Positions 51,401 through 54,463 of a stretch of DNA of 54,463 bases are shown piece by piece (the first letter of the stretch is position 1; every line of letters begins with the position of its first letter). The notes below the pieces were generated by a model. The model saw only the letters and a list, made by a program, of their open reading frames with translations, ran no database searches and was not told the DNA's origin. The DNA is from a virus, in the IMG/VR virus record IMGVR_UViG_3300043568_000537, positions 1 through 54,463 of that record. One strand, written 5' to 3'. A program made the position numbers and the translations under genes.

Positions 51401-52321
51401 CTGTATAAAAAGAATGTGGCAGAGAAGGAAAAAGTAATGGGTAAGGATATTACAGGAACTATATATGATGACAATTATGAGCCAATATTAATGAATGACT
51501 ATGGTGGAGTAACAGGCTCTTTCCTTCAAGACGTTGGGATGATGTACGGAACACTCACTAGTGATAAAGATAGGTATATTGGACTTATAGAAGACCAAAA
51601 GAATGCAATGTACACATCTGAGAACATAAAAAGGTTTAGCTTGCTTCTTCCGTTTAAAGACTTCAGTAAAGCTGCAAATAATTATCAAAAGGTTATAAAA
51701 GACCATCAGATCACACAGATAGATACGGATGGCGAGCACTATATCAGAACTGCTACATACCAAAGAGATAAGCAGTTAGCCCTAAACTGGTATACTCAAG
51801 AAGAGATAGATGAGTCAATGAATTATATGAGGTATAAGTCAGAAACGAACAAGGATTTCAAAAACTACGTTTCTGCTACTGTTGTTCCACATGCAAGCAA
51901 AATGATGGATGACTTTATGATGAATACTTCATCTCAGATATTTGGTGTTGAGACCGCTAAAATTTTAAAGAATATCAGTAAGAAAAACGGAAATGATGTC
52001 GTTAAAATACTTAACAATAGATATGCTAATAAGGACATTACTGACGAGGAAGTGAAGTTTATGATTATGAATGGAGTCATCACCCCTGAGGAATATGCTG
52101 TATCTATAGCTTATGATAAGAATGGAGAGCTCAGAATAGACGCTAGTGATGAGCAAATCACAGCTCAGGTAATGAAAAGGCAGGTGGATGCTGAAGTTTT
52201 GAGGAAGTTTGTAAGGTGGGGTAAAGGAGAAGCTTACCCCAAGATAACTCCACAGAATATCATGCAGGCATACCAAAACTTCTCATCAAAGAGATACCAA
52301 GAAAGAGAGAGGAAGAAATAG
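45488..52321 (+). CDS. 2277-residue polyvalent virion protein with ADP-ribosyltransferase-like domain
   Basis: By far the largest gene. Residues 1-190 are charged and flexible. About 195-400 has Gly/Ala-rich hydrophobic helices. About 565-745 resembles the ADP-ribosyltransferase domain of polyvalent proteins (LILSHGGDVKIESFDQSK, then GARAELGHGFYFSEDGKSKDYGK; the H-G...G-x-Y-F-S pattern). The remaining 1500 residues are mostly helical, with PSIPALAMHGG near 1679 and TRLLQSFSHNQNVNALIDFG near 1843, like late segments of large polyvalent proteins. It is probably packed in the head, injected with the DNA, and modifies host targets on entry. A tape-measure role is less likely. Confidence 0.7.
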   Translation: MSLSKKPTDDKKPISSSKLVGLLTPGKKPSIEAKTPTLQNISVTGKRIAPKDIPIAIKSSTQVIKPIKAEEYVQIDKTKELAMDNTVKAMAEAEGNAPPLKGTSLHNRYKEQIDFVNSTGEKLSIQKDAEGNPMYGRQKDFWESASTAISAFRESVASGKTYKDSDDETNRRYLENKRFANTRKPGIPQFENMGGATAGGLFDPIVESVVIGLPTAAATMLGVPGATQAGAALTAGTVGFDMAMSKYGTALEENYFIAREQGMGEKEAYDRAKTVAAKAAGVEGLVQVAFAGMGGLGQAPKGLMGGVVAPAVKGAIQEPKKEALKTFARGFGENMRHALGIGAIVGTGQAVVDNASEQEGIHIEGKEERAIEGGGHMVAMDLAIKAITRAPGTISKSAKSFAKGLLASDEKIASDFISQMEAAGLYEQGTKKVVMKEVKSFSQASKKTPDFMGDGVKKGIAAGLIEKRTKLEAELNKLDPVFREEKQLEIDDINSRLKQLTSTDKPFSVEIELETKPQENATTETTGKVQEGGVSEYQGANQGKQGETTGETTTVETNTGDSAVIGAEEKGKLILSHGGDVKIESFDQSKIKGGARAELGHGFYFSEDGKSKDYGKEMTQIDASSLNIVDERDAVPSDLIQRLRDWQKSLPESPFGLGKKEIADHYIGVMEKELKKNPSMSIGELRRSSLWNVPADRDNLWSEMMVDVGIDGMKATQGDGKGGSSIRQAVIYPQPKLDTLIVKETAPSLSLSDKIRKFKVDQSILTGGDKGAMQSNIAGLPIGIYNASVEAIALTVEAGETIAAAIEKQIESLKKGGRAFDEDKFRKSIMLIDKANSNKGRMAAEAEMQGIKAADYTELQRFALEKYNESEVFRDPAELGKRLRTELDKKMDTSKISDDVFEMIGYDAIVNEKQAPFMPGAQKRATVPVSEFRAEQILTNPREVFKAMYTAATTQAKSTAERLNLSATAISDAIFNEKGERVNPKVIAKAIKMFVTSKMDTETAAVEFAANIKEIKRLSVNNRKFGEIRAKIREIKSASKDKRFSTIATRETTADIDFMAPSKVKDYDVDANGNIIELDTDNRLNEYIELLEEYRKSITGEIPNGHKTRPKFIDFVNDQRDKYDAMQVRKMELRKAEFEGIYDRKIQDGKIKVDENGVPEISKEDFVEARMNPESEVAKKTDFELIDDSEAEVMREMTDVRQEMLKESIDNNEIDADIVEDAKLIAGIDAKKISPKNIQLFNNIIEDVLNGESPSRMGEIVSDIELFNNTESLIGTPATVRDMAKYQKAGISTRVKMAFGYKPGVKAYEELGFSNLFKLLFTNPDAADKARSIVWFPFEQANLKVNNMARDFAQNLSDAFSSKSVVVTDVNGVKTKVKFTAKPLTVSNSYRIGVASTLAQFEDIGRQIQTIVETTKALSEKSYQNSNRLDDYLDNTVMALQSLGIIRGHVKDNRGVYIDLEINPDITMSEISTKLNDREVFSIGLMKKGFKDVAPDLDRTMRQYYGTAIDMSNENYIPLSPKVFGEAPEVLVEGQIDEGIPSHISVMRSSTTMNRQNNLSSVVKKNGKEAILFYNFDVATEVPIRFHETLNTTYTTAPVKTMSKTINSKGFLEFISGKYNQTPTEFVDNKIYFNRQIADVVNMDRKPFVLNKQMQAQNNRLVRFFMGRMLNSISAGVKQYVPSIPALAMHGGIEPFGISYQLLAGKRILDPKTSELLKQFYSKTNSSNRITASIEALQQKSKSINNNKYIRGAINKIDFVEKIAGLSLDLGDQATTMQALMIGYIKGLKISGKITKYSEFNLETELSRGIDPLAMSHAEQFLAFINNESTSSKKAKVFRQDNALVTRLLQSFSHNQNVNALIDFGIVQDHLSGKASADDARKAVGGLVMYLTNIGAYGLTMYGLGYTNYKVAKMSLGLAGVNLHKDEEKQEQNVDRDATRIGLGSMADMITGRIPIQYSTPIKFGLGMTYDLYKKNVAEKEKVMGKDITGTIYDDNYEPILMNDYGGVTGSFLQDVGMMYGTLTSDKDRYIGLIEDQKNAMYTSENIKRFSLLLPFKDFSKAANNYQKVIKDHQITQIDTDGEHYIRTATYQRDKQLALNWYTQEEIDESMNYMRYKSETNKDFKNYVSATVVPHASKMMDDFMMNTSSQIFGVETAKILKNISKKNGNDVVKILNNRYANKDITDEEVKFMIMNGVITPEEYAVSIAYDKNGELRIDASDEQITAQVMKRQVDAEVLRKFVRWGKGEAYPKITPQNIMQAYQNFSSKRYQERERKK

Positions 52322-52333
52322 AGGGTTTTTGGG

Positions 52334-52341
52334 TATATTTG
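52334..52341 (+). promoter_or_regulatory. -7 box TATATTTG before the tail genes
   Basis: Exact copy of the recurring octamer, 12 nt after the stop of the giant gene and 15 nt before ATG 52357. Confidence 0.6.
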
Positions 52342-52356
52342 TAGAAATAAACTACT

Positions 52357-52887
52357 ATGCCTTTCTTATCAGCATTCACAGTAACACAGGGAGCAGACTG
52401 CAGCCAGTTTACAGTAAACGACACCTCGGACTATACGGTTGAGGGTACAGGTACTTTTACAGCTAGGAGGCTTACCATACAGAAATCTGACGGATCATAC
52501 CTTACAGTTGGGGCAACTACGTATAATAACTATGTTTGGCCGTTTGTTGCAGGAAACTCTATAATATTTACAGGCAACGCAGTAGATTTCTCTTTAACTG
52601 TAACACTTGCTCATACGTCTTCAGCTGCACAGCCCGGAAGCGTATACACTAAGACATCAGTAGCTCCATTGGTTTGTTACACACTTAGTGGATTTTATAC
52701 CTTTGCCTATAAAATGGCAGTAAATCCATCTCTTGAAAAGAACTACAAATACGTAAAGGATGTAATGAGGCTTTTTATAGAGCAAGAGTCCGCCAAGAAA
52801 GCGGCTATTGACGGTAATTCCCCATCATCACAAGCGTGCTTAGATAGAGCTAAATACATAATAGACAACCTAACACTAGGATACTAA
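52357..52887 (+). CDS. Structural protein, tail-associated, 176 aa
   Basis: The first 110 residues are a beta-sandwich-like domain (FTVTQGADCSQFTVNDTSDY, GTFTARRLTIQKSDGSY). The C-terminal 60 residues are helical (NYKYVKDVMRLFIEQESAKK) with Cys near the end. This kind of small protein precedes fibre genes in many Bacteroidota phages and may be an adaptor between tail hub and fibre. It is 1 nt from the fibre gene. Confidence 0.6.
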   Translation: MPFLSAFTVTQGADCSQFTVNDTSDYTVEGTGTFTARRLTIQKSDGSYLTVGATTYNNYVWPFVAGNSIIFTGNAVDFSLTVTLAHTSSAAQPGSVYTKTSVAPLVCYTLSGFYTFAYKMAVNPSLEKNYKYVKDVMRLFIEQESAKKAAIDGNSPSSQACLDRAKYIIDNLTLGY

Positions 52888-52888
52888 A

Positions 52889-54463
52889 ATGGCATACACT
52901 TTACCACAAATATCTGATATACTTCTCAAGTCCGACAGAACAATGTATAGGCTTGGTAGTATAGCATATGAAAATATGTTCTCTGAGGATAGCGAAGACG
53001 TTGATTATGAAAGAGATATAATCTACATATATAAGGTAGCTGTTGAGTATGCAGATAACTTCTATGTAGGAACAGATAAGCTAGATACTGTTGTGGAAAA
53101 ACTTGCAGCTAAGATAGCTGTATACGACTTTGGTCAACTTACTCCAATTTATAGTGATGCTACTATAGTTACTCAATCAGTTCCTGTAGGTGCAGCACTT
53201 GACGACTTGAGTGACGTAACGATAACAAACGTACAGAACAATCAGACGCTTAGGTACAGCTCATCATTGGGTCAGTGGATAAACGTAGGTCCTGGGGCAG
53301 CTGTGAGGAACAGGCAACAGTTTACGGCCACACTAAACCAAACGGTTTTTGTAACAACATTTCCGTTTGAGTCAGGACTTCTTGACGTGTACCTTAACGG
53401 CGTCAAGCTGTCTCCTCCTAGCTACACAACATTTGGGAACTATACCATAACACTCGCTGACGGGTCACTTGTAGACGACATTGTTGAGGTTATTGCGTAC
53501 GATCCAGCAACTTCATTTATAGACCTTTCTGGATACGTTCCAACCTCAAGGACGCTTACAATTAACGGAGTTACGTATGATCTTAGCGCCAACAGGACAT
53601 GGACCATTGACGCGCTTCCTTCTCAGGCAGGAAACACAGGAAAGTACTTGACTACAGATGGAGTGGTTGCTTCTTGGGGTGCTATTAACCTAAGCGGTTA
53701 CGTTCCGTACACTGGCGCAACTGCAAATGTTGATCTTGGTGGCTTTTCTATTAAGCCATCAATGGTACAAATTACAGGCATCAATAGTGGTGGAACGGGT
53801 GGTGTTCTTAATATAAAGAAAGGAAACACAAGGGTAATTGGTGGTGATGATGCTGCTAATAATATTAGTCTTTGGGCAGAAACGGCTGCATTTGGTTTTA
53901 ACGATTGGGTTAGTGGAAATTTAAGGAATGCTAAATTTTCATTGTTAAGCATTACAAATAATGCTACAAGAACATACACCTTGCCAAATCTTGATGGAAC
54001 GTTGGCATTGTTGAGTGATATTACACCTGGTCTTACATCTGTTGGTCTTTCCATGCCTTCGGCATTTGCGGTCAGCAATTCGCCTCTAACAAGCAATGGA
54101 ACAATAGCGGTAACGGGTGCAGGTACGGCATCTCAATATATTCGTGGAGATGGTCAATTAGCAACCTTACCAAGTGGTTCAAGTGGAGGAAGTTCGGTAG
54201 CGTATTACCTTAATGGTAGTGTTGCTGCAAGTGTTGCAGGATATCAGCAGATGGCAAATAGTGCTGTCATTGGTGCAGGAACAGACTTTGCTTTAGTGGG
54301 TAATGGATTGATTGCACAGTTCTTAACTGATGTAGCAAATCCAAATAGATTAGAAATACCTGCTGGTGCTTGGAATTTTGAGATGTATTTTAGTGCATCA
54401 TCATCGGGGGGAACTCCTGCATTCTATGTTGAATTACTAAAATATGACGGTACAACTTTTACT
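52889..54463 (+). CDS. Tail fibre/receptor-binding protein, 5' part (gene runs off right edge)
   Basis: ATG 52889, open for 525 codons to the end of the window. The N-terminal 100 residues are helical (attachment to the tail). ALDDLSDVTITN near residue 110 and several repeats of GYVPYTGAT and RTLTINGVTYDLSANRTWTI type are standard in phage fibre shafts. Then Gly/Ser-rich (SGSSGGSS) and beta-rich parts follow that should form the distal receptor-binding region. It determines host range. The C-terminus is not in the window. Confidence 0.8.
   Translation, partial: MAYTLPQISDILLKSDRTMYRLGSIAYENMFSEDSEDVDYERDIIYIYKVAVEYADNFYVGTDKLDTVVEKLAAKIAVYDFGQLTPIYSDATIVTQSVPVGAALDDLSDVTITNVQNNQTLRYSSSLGQWINVGPGAAVRNRQQFTATLNQTVFVTTFPFESGLLDVYLNGVKLSPPSYTTFGNYTITLADGSLVDDIVEVIAYDPATSFIDLSGYVPTSRTLTINGVTYDLSANRTWTIDALPSQAGNTGKYLTTDGVVASWGAINLSGYVPYTGATANVDLGGFSIKPSMVQITGINSGGTGGVLNIKKGNTRVIGGDDAANNISLWAETAAFGFNDWVSGNLRNAKFSLLSITNNATRTYTLPNLDGTLALLSDITPGLTSVGLSMPSAFAVSNSPLTSNGTIAVTGAGTASQYIRGDGQLATLPSGSSGGSSVAYYLNGSVAASVAGYQQMANSAVIGAGTDFALVGNGLIAQFLTDVANPNRLEIPAGAWNFEMYFSASSSGGTPAFYVELLKYDGTTFT

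Noticed and set aside
1-54463. CRISPR array, integrase, insertion sequence or tRNA genes
   Set aside because: I read the gaps for regularly spaced repeats, recombinase signatures and tRNA cloverleaves and saw none. The repeats found are short pairs in control regions.

Overview
The window is a 54.5-kb stretch of a tailed double-stranded DNA phage, probably a short-tailed (podovirus-like) phage of a Bacteroidota host. A Bacteroidota host is suggested by eight-base elements of the form TAnnTTTG, the known Bacteroidota -7 promoter box. These sit just upstream of at least nine rightward genes, five of them with the identical sequence TATATTTG. Other pointers are a primase-helicase with a BT4734-like N-terminus and a virion gene order (terminase, portal, scaffold, capsid, three ring-like proteins, a very large stabilisation/muzzle-like protein, cargo-like proteins) resembling that of crAss-like and Cellulophaga short-tailed phages. 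The usual crAss-like polymerase, SNF2 helicase and IHF genes are not seen. Both ends are open: a gene enters at base 1 and a tail-fibre gene runs off the right end, so this is either an incomplete genome or a circular one cut open here.

Layout. (1) 1-2902, rightward: lysis and membrane cassette with a holin-like protein, spanin-like coiled-coil membrane proteins (one pair overlapping in two frames), a GH19 endolysin and small late proteins. (2) 2899-23211, leftward: about 45 tightly packed, often overlapping genes for DNA metabolism and host takeover. They include two metallophosphoesterases, a DUF1064-like nuclease, a primase-helicase, an SSB-like protein with the acidic DLDLPF tail, a RecE-like exonuclease with a Rad52-like annealing protein, two DnaA-domain-IV-like proteins, a small C5 cytosine methyltransferase, a dNMP kinase, an M20-type metallopeptidase and many small proteins. 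No DNA polymerase is in the window, so the host replicase is probably used. The block is broken by hairpin terminators and three structured non-coding loci (about 10757-10915, 11953-12218 and 21986-22200). (3) 23212-24084: an intergenic control region with five perfect palindromes, a related half-site and a 16-bp direct repeat, between the leftward and rightward blocks. (4) 24085-54463, rightward: a RepL-like winged-helix protein, a zincin peptidase, a row of tiny lysine-rich proteins, a DUF5872-like protein, a tandem GroES-like co-chaperonin, then packaging, capsid, connector and internal virion genes, a 2277-residue polyvalent virion protein with an ADP-ribosyltransferase-like domain, and the start of a tail fibre.

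How it fits together. The leftward genes should be expressed early, remodel the host and replicate and recombine DNA. The rightward genes build, fill and release particles, and are divided by terminator-promoter pairs around the capsid gene and its neighbour. No integrase or tRNA was recognised. The RepL-like gene next to the operator cluster leaves open a plasmid-like persistent state. Several genes shorter than 60 residues (for example at 10241, 11583, 11752, 17528, 20602, 25229 and 26067) were found by reading the gaps.
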